From Solirubrobacterales bacterium (GTDB taxonomy: Bacteria; Actinomycetota; Thermoleophilia; Solirubrobacterales; 70-9), in assembly GCA_020438355.1 (NCBI GenBank), contig JAGQUT010000003.1:20316-84315 (forward strand): DNA of 64,000 nucleotides, in the 5' to 3' direction. Below are positions 34,720 through 43,417 of the stretch, in pieces. Every line of letters begins with the position of its first letter. Positions within the stretch are counted from its first letter, which is position 1. A model generated the notes under the pieces. That model was not told where the DNA came from, did no database searches, and worked only from the letters and a program-made list of their open reading frames with translations. The position numbers and the translations under genes are program-made.

Positions 34720-35584
34720 TGGCGCCCATGTTTCCACAGCCGGGTCCCTGGCGAAGGCCGTGTCCCGTGGTGAAGCAATCGGCTGCCGTTCGATTCAGAT
34801 CTTCAACCAGAGCCCTCGCGCCTGGCGACCAACCCGCTACACGGAGGAGGATTTCGCGGAGTTTCGGGACCGGATGGCCGAGAGCGGCATTGAAAGCGTG
34901 ATCATTCACGCGATCTACCTGATCAACACGGCCACGCCCGACCGGGAGCTGAGGGAAAAGTCACGAACGGCCCTGATGCATGCACTCAGGGTCGGCGACA
35001 GCATCGGAGCCGATGGTGTGGTCCTGCACCCCGGGTCCCGCAAACAGGAAGATCCGGTTCCCGCGATCGTGCGCTCCGGCGAGATGATCGGCGAGGCGCT
35101 ATCGGAGACTGAAAGATGTCCGATCCTGATCGAGCAGATGGCCGGGCACGCGAACATCCTCGCCCACACCTTCGAGGAGATTGCGGGGATCATCGAAGCC
35201 GCGGGCGGCGGTGAACGGCTCGGACTCTGCCTGGATTCATGCCATCTCTTCGCGGCCGGCTACGACATTGGCACCTACTCCGGCATCGACAGGATGCTTG
35301 AGGAATGTGACCGCTTCCTCGACAGGCACCGGCTCAGGGCGCTTCACCTGAACGACTCGAAGGAGCCCCTGGGCAGCCGCCGGGACAGGCATGAGGACAT
35401 CGGCAAGGGCCGGATCGGCGAAACGGGCTTCGCCCGCTTCCTCTCGGAAGAGGCGTTCGACGGTCTGCCGGCCACCATGGAAACACCCGGACCTGAACGG
35501 AAAGGAGCCGTGGCCTCCGACCTCGCTCTCGCCAACCGGCTGATGCGAAGAGGCCGAGCTGCCCGTCACCGAAGAAAGCAGTGA
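34712..35584 (+). CDS. nfo: Endonuclease IV (AP endonuclease)
   Basis: Zinc-dependent apurinic endonuclease with a TIM barrel, 290 residues. All zinc ligands can be placed: VIIHAIY and LHPGS (His), LIEQMAG (Glu), LDSCHLFAAGYD (Asp, His), ALHLNDSK (His), RHEDIGKG (Asp/His) and METPG (Glu). ATG at 34712 matches the usual start MLIGAHVS, with GGAGG rather far upstream (12 bases). The start overlaps the divergent gltX start. Basic C-terminal tail. Confidence 0.96.
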   Translation: MLIGAHVSTAGSLAKAVSRGEAIGCRSIQIFNQSPRAWRPTRYTEEDFAEFRDRMAESGIESVIIHAIYLINTATPDRELREKSRTALMHALRVGDSIGADGVVLHPGSRKQEDPVPAIVRSGEMIGEALSETERCPILIEQMAGHANILAHTFEEIAGIIEAAGGGERLGLCLDSCHLFAAGYDIGTYSGIDRMLEECDRFLDRHRLRALHLNDSKEPLGSRRDRHEDIGKGRIGETGFARFLSEEAFDGLPATMETPGPERKGAVASDLALANRLMRRGRAARHRRKQ

Positions 35585-35687
35585 CGGCGGGATCGATGTT
35601 CTACTCGCGGATCGATCATCCCATCCGTATGAACCGAACTCACGGGCAGCGGATAGTTTGTCCGCAATCGAGCCTCGAAGGAGAAAG

Positions 35688-37082
35688 ATGACCCCGTCGG
35701 AACCAACGCCCCAGCAGATGATGAATCCCGAGAAGGAGGAAATGCTGGTCGAGAGTTACTTCACCAAGCCGGCGCCTGATGACGCCATGCCGGAGGTGGG
35801 AGTCACTCCTCGAGCCGCATACAACGTGATCGCTTCCGAAATGGAGCTGGACGGGGATCCGAACAAGAACCTCGCCACCTTCGTGACGACCTGGATGGAG
35901 CCCGAGGCCCGACTGCTGATCGCCGACACGCTTCACAAGAATTACATCGACCACGCCGAGTATCCGCGCACCGCCGAGATCTCGAAGCGTTGCGTCCGGA
36001 TGATCCACAAGCTGTTCAACGGTCCCGAAGGCCAGGACAGCCCCGGCACGGCCTGCGCCGGATCATCCGAAGCGGTGATGCTCGGCGCCCTCTCGATGAA
36101 GTGGAACTGGAAGAAGCGCCAGGAGAAGGCCGGCAAGGACTACTCGCGCCCGAACCTGGTCTACGGCTCTGACGTCCATGTGGTCTGGGACAAGTTCTGC
36201 CGCTACTTCGACGTTGAACCGCGAAACATCCCCATCCCGAAGGGCAAGACGGTGATGGGCCCGGATGACTTCCGCGAGCACATCGACGAGAACACGATTG
36301 GCGTAATCGGCGTCGTGGGCACCACCTTCACCGGGCAGTGCGATGACGTAGTAGGAATCGACCAGATGCTGACCGAGATGAAGGGCAAGGGACTCGAAGT
36401 TCCGATGCACATCGATGCCGCCTCGGGTGGCTTCGTGTTCCCCTTCTCCGACCCGGACTTCACCTGGGACTTCCGACTCGACTCGGTCGTATCGATCAAC
36501 ACCTCGGGCCACAAGTTCGGTCTGGTGTACCCGGGAATCGGATGGCTCGTTACCCGCACCGATGCGCAGGTCGCCGAAGACCTCATCTTCTACGAGGACT
36601 ACCTCGGAGAGAAGGACGCGACGTTCACTCTGAACTTCTCCGGAAGTTCGTCCTTCGTCCTCGCCCAGTACTACCAGTTCATCCGGCTCGGTCACTCGGG
36701 CTACAGCTCGGTCGTCCGTGCGATGCAGGACAACCGGGAAGCTCTGGCCAACCGGCTGCGGGATATGGACGCCCTCACGGTCTACGACGACGACAACCCC
36801 ACGCTCCCGCTGGTGATCGCCAGGACCAATGACAATGAGCCGTTTGACAGCAATGACCTCGTCGGCGAACTGGCGAGAAGGCGAGGCTGGCTGGTGCCCG
36901 CCTACCAGATGCCGCCCGATAACGAGAACGACCGGATCATGCGGATGCTCGTCAAGTTCAACCAGACGCGGGAGCTCGTCGACGCGCTCTGTGACGACTT
37001 CGAGGAATCGATCACTTACCTGCGCAAGCGGAGCGAAGGCAAGGTCTCAGGCCCGCCGGTACACACCGGCCACGGCTACTAG
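35688..37082 (+). CDS. gadB: Glutamate decarboxylase
   Basis: PLP group II decarboxylase converting glutamate to GABA with uptake of one proton; 464 residues, the GadA/B length. The PLP-lysine is in NTSGHKFGLVYPG, with HIDAASGGF and GTACAGSSEAVMLG as other cofactor contacts. ATG at 35688 follows GAAGGAG. TAGTTT at 35654-35659 could be its -10. No glutamate/GABA antiporter is adjacent, so a role in GABA metabolism is as likely as acid resistance. It is followed by a strong terminator shared with the convergent acyl-CoA dehydrogenase. Confidence 0.94.
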   Translation: MTPSEPTPQQMMNPEKEEMLVESYFTKPAPDDAMPEVGVTPRAAYNVIASEMELDGDPNKNLATFVTTWMEPEARLLIADTLHKNYIDHAEYPRTAEISKRCVRMIHKLFNGPEGQDSPGTACAGSSEAVMLGALSMKWNWKKRQEKAGKDYSRPNLVYGSDVHVVWDKFCRYFDVEPRNIPIPKGKTVMGPDDFREHIDENTIGVIGVVGTTFTGQCDDVVGIDQMLTEMKGKGLEVPMHIDAASGGFVFPFSDPDFTWDFRLDSVVSINTSGHKFGLVYPGIGWLVTRTDAQVAEDLIFYEDYLGEKDATFTLNFSGSSSFVLAQYYQFIRLGHSGYSSVVRAMQDNREALANRLRDMDALTVYDDDNPTLPLVIARTNDNEPFDSNDLVGELARRRGWLVPAYQMPPDNENDRIMRMLVKFNQTRELVDALCDDFEESITYLRKRSEGKVSGPPVHTGHGY

Positions 37083-37124
37083 GAAAGAGAAAGGGCGGCC
37101 CCGTTCGGGGCCGCCCTCTTTCTT
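37083..37124. terminator. Bidirectional terminator gadB / acyl-CoA dehydrogenase
   Basis: GC stem with 10-base perfect arms (37093-37102 and 37107-37116) and a 4-base loop, flanked by AAAGAGAAA on the left and CTCTTTCTT on the right, so both strands carry a pyrimidine-rich tail. Confidence 0.85.
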
Positions 37125-38385
37125 ACTTGATCTTGATTCCCGAGATGCTGCGGGAGATAACGAGGCGCTGGATCTCGGAAGTGCCCTCGAAGATGTCGTA
37201 GATCTTCGCGTCGCGGTGCATCCGCTCGACCGGGAACTCACGGGTGTAGCCGTTGCCGCCGAGGATCTGGATCGCACGCTCCGTGACCCAGGTCGCGACT
37301 TCGCCGCCCTTTAGCTTGGACATCGAGCCCTCTGCCTTGGTGAACGGAACCTGGTTGCGACCCATCCACGAAGCCCGCCAGACCAGCAGACGTGCGGCGT
37401 CGATCTCGAGGGCCATATTGGCGAGGGTGAAGGCGATCGCCTGGTTCTCGATGATCGCGCGACCGAACTGGACACGCTCCTTGGCGTACTCGAGCGCGTA
37501 CTCGTAGGCCGCACGGGCGATACCGATCGCCTGGGCGCCGACGATCGGGCGTGAAGCCTCGAAGGTCGCCATGGCAGCCTGCTGCTTGCCCTTCTTGCCT
37601 TCGCGGACACGGGCGAGACGCTCGTCGAGCTTCTCCTTGCCGCCGAGCAGGCAGTTGCCGGGAACACGGCAGTCGTCGAGGTGGACGTCAGCTGTGTGCG
37701 AGGCACGGATGCCGAGCTTCTTGACCTTGGCGCCCTGCGAGCAGCCCGGAGTGTTCGGAGGAATGATGAAGGCGGCGTGTCCGCGAGAACCGAGTTCTCG
37801 GTCGACCGAAGCGATCACGACGTGGACGTTGGCGATACCACCGTTGGTCGCCCATGCCTTCTGACCGTTGATCACCCATTCGTCATTGGCCTCGTCGTAC
37901 TTGGCCGTGGTGCGAACCCCGGATACGTCCGAACCTGCGTCGGGCTCGGAGGCGCAGAAGGCGGCAACCTTCACGTCATCCTCGGTGCCGTAGCACTGGG
38001 GAACCCACTCACCCATCTGCTCGGGGGTGCCCTGACCGAAGATCGAGGCCACCGCGAGGCCGGTGCCCTGAATGGCCATGCCGAGTCCGGCATCGCCCCA
38101 GAACAGCTCCTCGTTCACAAGGGGAAGGCTGAGTCCGGTCGGATCGGCGAAGAACTGGGCCGTACCCTCGAAACCGTAGAGACCGATCTTGGCGGCCTCC
38201 TGAACGATCTCCCAGGGGAACTCCTCGCGCTCGTCCCATTCGTGGGCGGCGGGGCGCATAACGTTCTCTGCAAAGCCGTGGACCCACTCCTGGATGTCCT
38301 TCTGATCCTGGTTCAGTTCGAGGCTGAACTTGGGCTCAGAAGCCTCATCCACAGTGGTTTCTTCTGAAGATTCTGTAGCAGTCAT
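37123..38385 (-). CDS. Acyl-CoA dehydrogenase
   Basis: FAD-dependent beta-oxidation enzyme, about 420 residues. The FAD/substrate motif AAFCASEPDAGSDVSG, WATNGGIANVHVV, the RVQFGRAI(I)ENQAIAF helix, QILGGNGYTREFPVERMHRD and the catalytic glutamate in IFEGTSEIQRLVISR are all present. Chain-length specificity cannot be read. A 25-residue acidic Ser/Thr-rich N-terminus precedes the domain. ATG at 38385 has TAACAT seven bases upstream, inside a palindrome likely to bind a repressor. Confidence 0.94.
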   Translation of the reverse strand: MTATESSEETTVDEASEPKFSLELNQDQKDIQEWVHGFAENVMRPAAHEWDEREEFPWEIVQEAAKIGLYGFEGTAQFFADPTGLSLPLVNEELFWGDAGLGMAIQGTGLAVASIFGQGTPEQMGEWVPQCYGTEDDVKVAAFCASEPDAGSDVSGVRTTAKYDEANDEWVINGQKAWATNGGIANVHVVIASVDRELGSRGHAAFIIPPNTPGCSQGAKVKKLGIRASHTADVHLDDCRVPGNCLLGGKEKLDERLARVREGKKGKQQAAMATFEASRPIVGAQAIGIARAAYEYALEYAKERVQFGRAIIENQAIAFTLANMALEIDAARLLVWRASWMGRNQVPFTKAEGSMSKLKGGEVATWVTERAIQILGGNGYTREFPVERMHRDAKIYDIFEGTSEIQRLVISRSISGIKIK

Positions 38386-38392
38386 GGACTGA

Positions 38393-38414
38393 ATGTTACA
38401 CGGATCGATGTAAC
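38393..38414 (-). promoter_or_regulatory. Operator-like palindrome over the acyl-CoA dehydrogenase -10
   Basis: GTTACA (38395-38400) and TGTAAC (38409-38414) form a perfect 6-base inverted repeat with an 8-base centre containing GATC. The -10 box TAACAT (38393-38398, minus strand) lies in one arm. A dimeric repressor of the TetR or GntR type controlling fatty-acid genes would fit; the protein is not in the window. Confidence 0.6.
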
Positions 38415-38459
38415 CATCTGCCTGTCGTCCCATCCTCGCGGGACGACCACAGAAACCTG

Positions 38460-38495
38460 CCCCTTCACTGATCGTAGGAGGATGGTGTGAAGGGG
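38460..38495 (-). terminator. Possible dnaE terminator hairpin
   Basis: Nine-base perfect inverted repeat (38460-38468 with 38487-38495) just after the dnaE stop. Flanking CCTGC/CAGG may extend the stem. No T run, so termination is only a suggestion. Confidence 0.45.
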
Positions 38496-38511
38496 CTCCG
38501 CAGGTTGAGCC

Positions 38512-41500
38512 TCAGGCGGCCCGGGCGGTGCTGCCCTGGCCCATGATCTGGTCGATCTCGGTGGTGAGTCCCGGGGAGTGTCTGACCCGAAAGTCGGGAC
38601 CCAGCTTCAGTTTGCGTTCGCGCTCACCGTCGACAACCATCACGACGTCGGAATCGCCCTGATGCTGGTCGAAGACCGACTTCATCTCCTCCAGAGTGTC
38701 GAGTGACATCTGCTCGGCCGCCACCCGGACCACGAAGGGCTCGTTCTTCTTGCGGTAGGCCTCGCGGGCCTTCTCGATCTGGGCCTCGGAAGGGTTGTAG
38801 AGCTCCGCGTCGCGCACCATGATCTTGATGCCGTCCTCGGTGTGGTCGACGATCCCCTTGATCATGACGACCTCGTCCATCTGGACCAGCTGCTGCTTCT
38901 CGGAGCGCTCGAGGTCGAAGAGCAGAAGCTCGACCTTTTCCTCGATGTCGCTGAGGGTGGCGAAGGCGATCGGCTTGCCCTTGCGGCTCCTGATCTTCTT
39001 GTACTCGGTGATCAGTCCGCCGATTTTCACCTTGGAGCCGTCTTTCTGGTTCTTCAGTTCGGCCAGACTGCAGTCGGCTTCGGCCAAGATCGCTTCCTTC
39101 AGCCCGTCGAGCGGATGCGAGGACAGGAATGTGCCCATCACCTCTTTTTCCAGGGCGAGCAGTTCCTTCTGGCTGAACTCCACTTCAGAGATCGGCTCAT
39201 GACTCCCGCCGGCAGTCTGGTCTTCGTCCCCACCGAGGTCAAAGATCGATCCTTGTCCGAGCATCGCGTCGGACTGCGCCTTGGCACCGGCTGCTGTCGC
39301 GTCGGGAAGCCTTTCCAGCATTCCCTGCCTGGACCCCGGCAACAGGTCGAAGGCGCCGCACTTGACCAGGGATTCAACGGCCCGCTTATTGACGGCGCGG
39401 TTGTCGACCCGCTCGCAGAAATCCCAGAGCGACTCGAAAGGCCGGTCCTCCCGGGCCCGGATGATCGCTTCGACTGCCGAGTAACCGACATGCTTGACAG
39501 CGTCGAGGCCGAAACGGATGTCGGTGCCATCAACGACAAAACTGTGGTCGGAAATGTTCACGTCCGGCGGCAGGACCTGGATACCCATCGAGGAGCAGTG
39601 GCTGACGAAGAACGGCACCTTGTCCTTGGTGCTCATCACCGATGAAATGACCGCTGCCATGTACTCGGCCGGGTAGTTGGCCTTGAGGTAGGCGGTCCGG
39701 TAGGAAATCAGCGCGTAACAGGCCGCGTGGGACTTGTTGAAGGAGTAGTCAGCGGCCGCTTCATTGGTGCTCCAGAGGAACTCGGCCAGGGTTTGATCGG
39801 TTCCTGATGCCGTGAGCCCCTCCATGAACTTCGGCTTCATCTCGGCCATCAGGTCACGCTTCTTCTTGCCGATCGCCTTTCGGAGATCGTCAGCCTGGGA
39901 AGGCGAGAACCCTGCCATTTCCTTGGCAACCGCCATCAGCTGCTCCTGGTAGAGGAAGCAGCCATATGTCGACTCGGTGATCTCGCGGAGTCTTTCGTCG
40001 CTGTACTCGACCGACTCCGGATCGTGCTTGCCCTTGGCGTACTTGGGAATCTCGCTCATTGCCCCTGGCCGGTAGAGGGAGACCAGCGCCGTGATGTCAT
40101 CGAATTCGGTCGGCACGACCTTGCGCATCGCCTCGCGCATGCCGTCCGACTCGAGCTGGAAGACCCCGATCGAGTCCCCCCTTGCCAGCATCTCGTAGGT
40201 CACCGGATCATCAAGGGGGATCTGACCGATGTCTATCTCGATCCCGCGGGAACGTTTGATGATGTCCACCGCATCGTCGATCACGTCAAGGTTTCGAAGG
40301 CCGAGGAAGTCCATCTTCAGCAGCCCGATTTCCTCGATCGGCACCATCGAATACTGGGTCACGGTCTTGAACTGCTTGACCGGCTTCCCGTCCTCTCCGA
40401 TCGCGGGTGGCGCCGACTTGTCCTCGACCAGCTGCAGGGGAACGATCTCCTTCAGCGGTCTCCCCGAGATGACCACCGCGGCGGCATGGATCGATGTGTT
40501 TCGGATCTTTCCTTCGAGACCCCGGGCCGTGTCGATGATCTTCGCGGCGTCTGGATCCGAGTCGTAAGTCTTCCTGAGGTCCTGGCCCTCCTCCAGGCAT
40601 TCCTTGAACGAGGGTGACCTGCCCATGATCGGTTCCGGGATCTCCTTGGCGAGCCGGTCACCGGTCGCATAGTCGAAGCCGTGGACGCGGGCGGCGTCAC
40701 GGACGGCAGCCCTGGGAGCCATCTTTCCGAAGGTGATGATCTGGGCGACCGAATCGGCCCCGTACTTCTCGGTCACGTAGGCGATCATCCGGTCCCGGCC
40801 TCGGACCGAGAAGTCGATGTCAATATCCGGCATCGACTTTCGTCCCGGGTTCAGGAATCGCTCGAAGAGCAGGTCATGTTCGACCGGATCGAGGTCGGTG
40901 ATCCCCAGCGCGTAGGAGACGATCGAACCTGCGGCCGAACCGCGGCCTGGGCCCACGGCGATGCCGTTCTCCTTGGCGTAGTGAACGAAATCCCAGACGA
41001 TCAGGAAGTAGGACGGAAAGCCCATCTCCTCGATCACCTTGAGCTCGAATTCCATGCGCTCCCGGGCTTCGGCCGGGACCGGGTCGCCGTAGCGCTCCTT
41101 CAGCCCTTGCTCGGCAAGCCGCCGCAGCATCCCGGACTCGGTCTCGTCACTGCCAGTCGGGAACGAGGGAAGGAGAATGCGGCCGAGGGGAATTTCGATC
41201 TCGGTCCGGTCGGCGATCTCCAGGGTCGAGGGAATGGCCTCGGGCCATTCGGCGAACTCCCGATGCATGCGCTCGGCATCCTTGAGGAAGAACTCGTTGG
41301 TGTCGAACTTCATCTTCGGGTCACTCAGCGTGGACTTGGTCTGGACGCAGAGCAGGGCGCTGTGATTCAGATGGTCTTCTTCACGCAGGTAATGGACATC
41401 CGCCGTGCCGACCAGCGGTCGGCCTACTTCGCGCGCGATACTGGCGATCTGTTCGTTGGCACGGTTCTGTTCGGCGATCCCGTTTTTCTGGACCTCCAGG

Positions 41501-42036
41501 TAGACCTGTTCGGGACCGAAGACCTCGATCAGCTGGTCCAGATGCTCCCTGGCCTCGTCCGGGCGGTCCTCCACCAGCCGGCGCACGAACCTCGCCTGCA
41601 GGCAGCCGGTTAGGACGATCACCCCCTCCGAATGCCGGCTCAGAAGCTCCATGTCCACGTTCGCCTTGCCGCGGTGGTAGCCCTCGAGGAAGCCTTCCGA
41701 GGAGAGAGCCACGAGGTTTTCGAAGCCGGTGTTGTTTTCGGCCAGAAGGGTGAGGTGGTTTCGCTCGTAACGCCCGGCTGTCTTGACCGCTTCACGGTCA
41801 TCGACGAAGTAGGCCTCAATCCCGAGAATCGGCTTTATGTCATTGGCCCGGCATGCCTTGTACATGTCGAGCGCGCCGTTCATTACGCCGTGGTCAGTCA
41901 GGGCCAGGGCCGGCATGTCAAGCTCAGCCGCGCGGGCCGCCATCTCCTTGATGTTGCATGCCCCATCCAGCACGGAATGCTCACTGTGAACGTGAAGGTG
42001 AACTACCTGACTGCGGCTGGATGGAACCGAACTCAT
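38512..42036 (-). CDS. dnaE: DNA polymerase III alpha subunit
   Basis: Replicative polymerase, 1174 residues from ATG 42036. The N-terminal PHP domain starts with HLHVHSEHSVLDGA, keeping the metal-binding histidines. Polymerase motifs include GPGRGSAAGS and the catalytic PDIDIDF aspartates. NTSIHAAAVVI, FLYQEQLMAVA and the FNKSHAACYALISY thumb/finger blocks follow, then the helix-hairpin-helix region and an OB fold (KIGGLITEYKKIRSRKG). This is the DnaE1 layout. The open frame extends upstream to 42111 as Arg-rich sequence without homology. Confidence 0.97.
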   Translation of the reverse strand: MSSVPSSRSQVVHLHVHSEHSVLDGACNIKEMAARAAELDMPALALTDHGVMNGALDMYKACRANDIKPILGIEAYFVDDREAVKTAGRYERNHLTLLAENNTGFENLVALSSEGFLEGYHRGKANVDMELLSRHSEGVIVLTGCLQARFVRRLVEDRPDEAREHLDQLIEVFGPEQVYLEVQKNGIAEQNRANEQIASIAREVGRPLVGTADVHYLREEDHLNHSALLCVQTKSTLSDPKMKFDTNEFFLKDAERMHREFAEWPEAIPSTLEIADRTEIEIPLGRILLPSFPTGSDETESGMLRRLAEQGLKERYGDPVPAEARERMEFELKVIEEMGFPSYFLIVWDFVHYAKENGIAVGPGRGSAAGSIVSYALGITDLDPVEHDLLFERFLNPGRKSMPDIDIDFSVRGRDRMIAYVTEKYGADSVAQIITFGKMAPRAAVRDAARVHGFDYATGDRLAKEIPEPIMGRSPSFKECLEEGQDLRKTYDSDPDAAKIIDTARGLEGKIRNTSIHAAAVVISGRPLKEIVPLQLVEDKSAPPAIGEDGKPVKQFKTVTQYSMVPIEEIGLLKMDFLGLRNLDVIDDAVDIIKRSRGIEIDIGQIPLDDPVTYEMLARGDSIGVFQLESDGMREAMRKVVPTEFDDITALVSLYRPGAMSEIPKYAKGKHDPESVEYSDERLREITESTYGCFLYQEQLMAVAKEMAGFSPSQADDLRKAIGKKKRDLMAEMKPKFMEGLTASGTDQTLAEFLWSTNEAAADYSFNKSHAACYALISYRTAYLKANYPAEYMAAVISSVMSTKDKVPFFVSHCSSMGIQVLPPDVNISDHSFVVDGTDIRFGLDAVKHVGYSAVEAIIRAREDRPFESLWDFCERVDNRAVNKRAVESLVKCGAFDLLPGSRQGMLERLPDATAAGAKAQSDAMLGQGSIFDLGGDEDQTAGGSHEPISEVEFSQKELLALEKEVMGTFLSSHPLDGLKEAILAEADCSLAELKNQKDGSKVKIGGLITEYKKIRSRKGKPIAFATLSDIEEKVELLLFDLERSEKQQLVQMDEVVMIKGIVDHTEDGIKIMVRDAELYNPSEAQIEKAREAYRKKNEPFVVRVAAEQMSLDTLEEMKSVFDQHQGDSDVVMVVDGERERKLKLGPDFRVRHSPGLTTEIDQIMGQGSTARAA

Positions 42037-42142
42037 CGCCCGACCATGATGGCAACTCTGCATGACGTCACGGCCGGCGTTTCGTGCTCGCCGCGGACGC
42101 TTTTCCCGCAAGGTGCGGGAAGCTCGGCATCAGCTCAAGGCC

Positions 42143-42940
42143 TCAGCCGCGCCCGGCCAGATAGCTGCCCATTCTGGCCAGTGATTCGGGATCTTCAAGC
42201 GCTCCGATCAGAGCGCGGGCGTCTTCGATCGAGTTGGCCGTGGATCCGGACTCCTCGGCGACTTCGTTGACGTGTCGCTTGGTCAGCTCGAGTGAATAGG
42301 AGGGCTGGGCGGAGAGCCTGGCAGCCAGCTCATCCACTTCTTCGGCGAGTCGGTCCGGTTCGGTGACCCGGTTGAGGAAACCGAGCGCCTTCGCCTCCTC
42401 GGCCCCGAACTCCCGGCAGGTCAGAACGAGCTCCTTGGTCGCCGCCGGACCGATCTCGCGGACCAGGCGGGGTATGCCGCCCCAGGCGAGCGGGATGCCG
42501 AGATCCACCTCCGGAATCGAGAAGAGGGTGTCCGCCGCCGCGATCCGCAGGTCACAGGCCGCAGCGATGACCAGGCCACCCCCGACACAATGGCCGTGAA
42601 TGCGGGCGATGGTCACGGGCCGCATATCGGTCAGGGCGTCAGCCATCCTCCGGCCCAGGTCCGCGGCCTGAAGTCTGCCTTCCTCGCTGGTGTCGGCATC
42701 ACTCTGGCCGAAAGTGGTCAGATCGGCCCCGGCAGAGAAAGCGCGGCCTTCGCCCCGCACAACCACGACCTTGACTTCCTCCTGCCCGCTGTACCAGTCC
42801 GCCGCCGAAATCAGCTCCTCGAGCATCTGGCCTGAAAGCGCGTTCAACTTCTCCGGTCTGTTCAGCAGGAGCTCGCCGGTCGCCCCATCGGCAGAGACCT
42901 TGATCGCTTCGAAAGGCGGCGGGGCAGTAGGCGCGGGCAC
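42143..42940 (-). CDS. Enoyl-CoA hydratase/isomerase family protein lacking one catalytic Glu
   Basis: Crotonase-fold protein of 265 residues: LNRPEKLNAL, the oxyanion loop AFSAGADLTTFG, HGHCVGGGLVIAAACD and SIPEVDLGIPLAWGG. In canonical hydratases two glutamates act; the second is retained here (Glu144 in SIPEV), but the first, which follows GGGx twenty residues earlier, is Val124. The enzyme may therefore be an isomerase, hydrolase or other crotonase type rather than a hydratase. GTG start with TAGGAT six bases upstream; divergent from sixA. Confidence 0.88.
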   Translation of the reverse strand: MPAPTAPPPFEAIKVSADGATGELLLNRPEKLNALSGQMLEELISAADWYSGQEEVKVVVVRGEGRAFSAGADLTTFGQSDADTSEEGRLQAADLGRRMADALTDMRPVTIARIHGHCVGGGLVIAAACDLRIAAADTLFSIPEVDLGIPLAWGGIPRLVREIGPAATKELVLTCREFGAEEAKALGFLNRVTEPDRLAEEVDELAARLSAQPSYSLELTKRHVNEVAEESGSTANSIEDARALIGALEDPESLARMGSYLAGRG

Positions 42941-42946
42941 AGGCTC

Positions 42947-42952
42947 ATCCTA
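42947..42952 (-). promoter_or_regulatory. -10 box of the crotonase-family gene
   Basis: TAGGAT on the minus strand, six bases before the GTG at 42940. Back-to-back with the sixA -10 about 15 bases away. Confidence 0.55.
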
Positions 42953-42967
42953 CGAGACGGCGGCCGG

Positions 42968-42973
42968 TAGGCT
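42968..42973 (+). promoter_or_regulatory. -10 box of sixA
   Basis: TAGGCT, six bases before the ATG of sixA, again a leaderless layout. Confidence 0.55.
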
Positions 42974-42979
42974 CGGGCC

Positions 42980-43417
42980 ATGATCTACCTCCTGAGACAC
43001 GGAGACGCCGAGCCTGACCAGGGTGCCGGTGATGCCGCCCGGAGACTCACCGAGAAGGGCGAGGCCCAGTCGATTGCGGCCGGACTAGCGATGGCCAGGC
43101 TAGGGATCAACGTGGACACCTGCCTTGCCTCCCCCAGAGTTCGTGCCTTCGATACGGCAACCCTGGCCTGCCGTGCACTGGGCGTGCCGGTCGAGTCCGT
43201 TGATGCGATCGGCTATGACGACTACGACAGCCTCGAACTTGCGGCGGGTCGTGGCGACACACTGCTGGTCGGCCACGAACCCGACATGTCGATGGAAGTT
43301 GCCCGAATCACCGGAGCCAACATCAAGATGAAGAAGGGTGGCCTCGCCATCCTCGACCGCAACATCCTCAAGGCCCTCCTGCGCCCCCAGGATCTGGCTG
43401 CCATCGCCCGGAACTAG
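42980..43417 (+). CDS. sixA: SixA-type phosphohistidine phosphatase
   Basis: Short histidine phosphatase of 145 residues. The phosphate pocket is LLRHGDAEP (Arg6, His7) and the second histidine is in LVGHEPDMS; LASPRVRAFDTA supplies the other arginine. SixA proteins remove phosphate from histidine in phosphotransfer or PTS proteins. Target unknown here. It overlaps the convergent Rpf-like gene by four bases. Confidence 0.9.
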   Translation: MIYLLRHGDAEPDQGAGDAARRLTEKGEAQSIAAGLAMARLGINVDTCLASPRVRAFDTATLACRALGVPVESVDAIGYDDYDSLELAAGRGDTLLVGHEPDMSMEVARITGANIKMKKGGLAILDRNILKALLRPQDLAAIARN

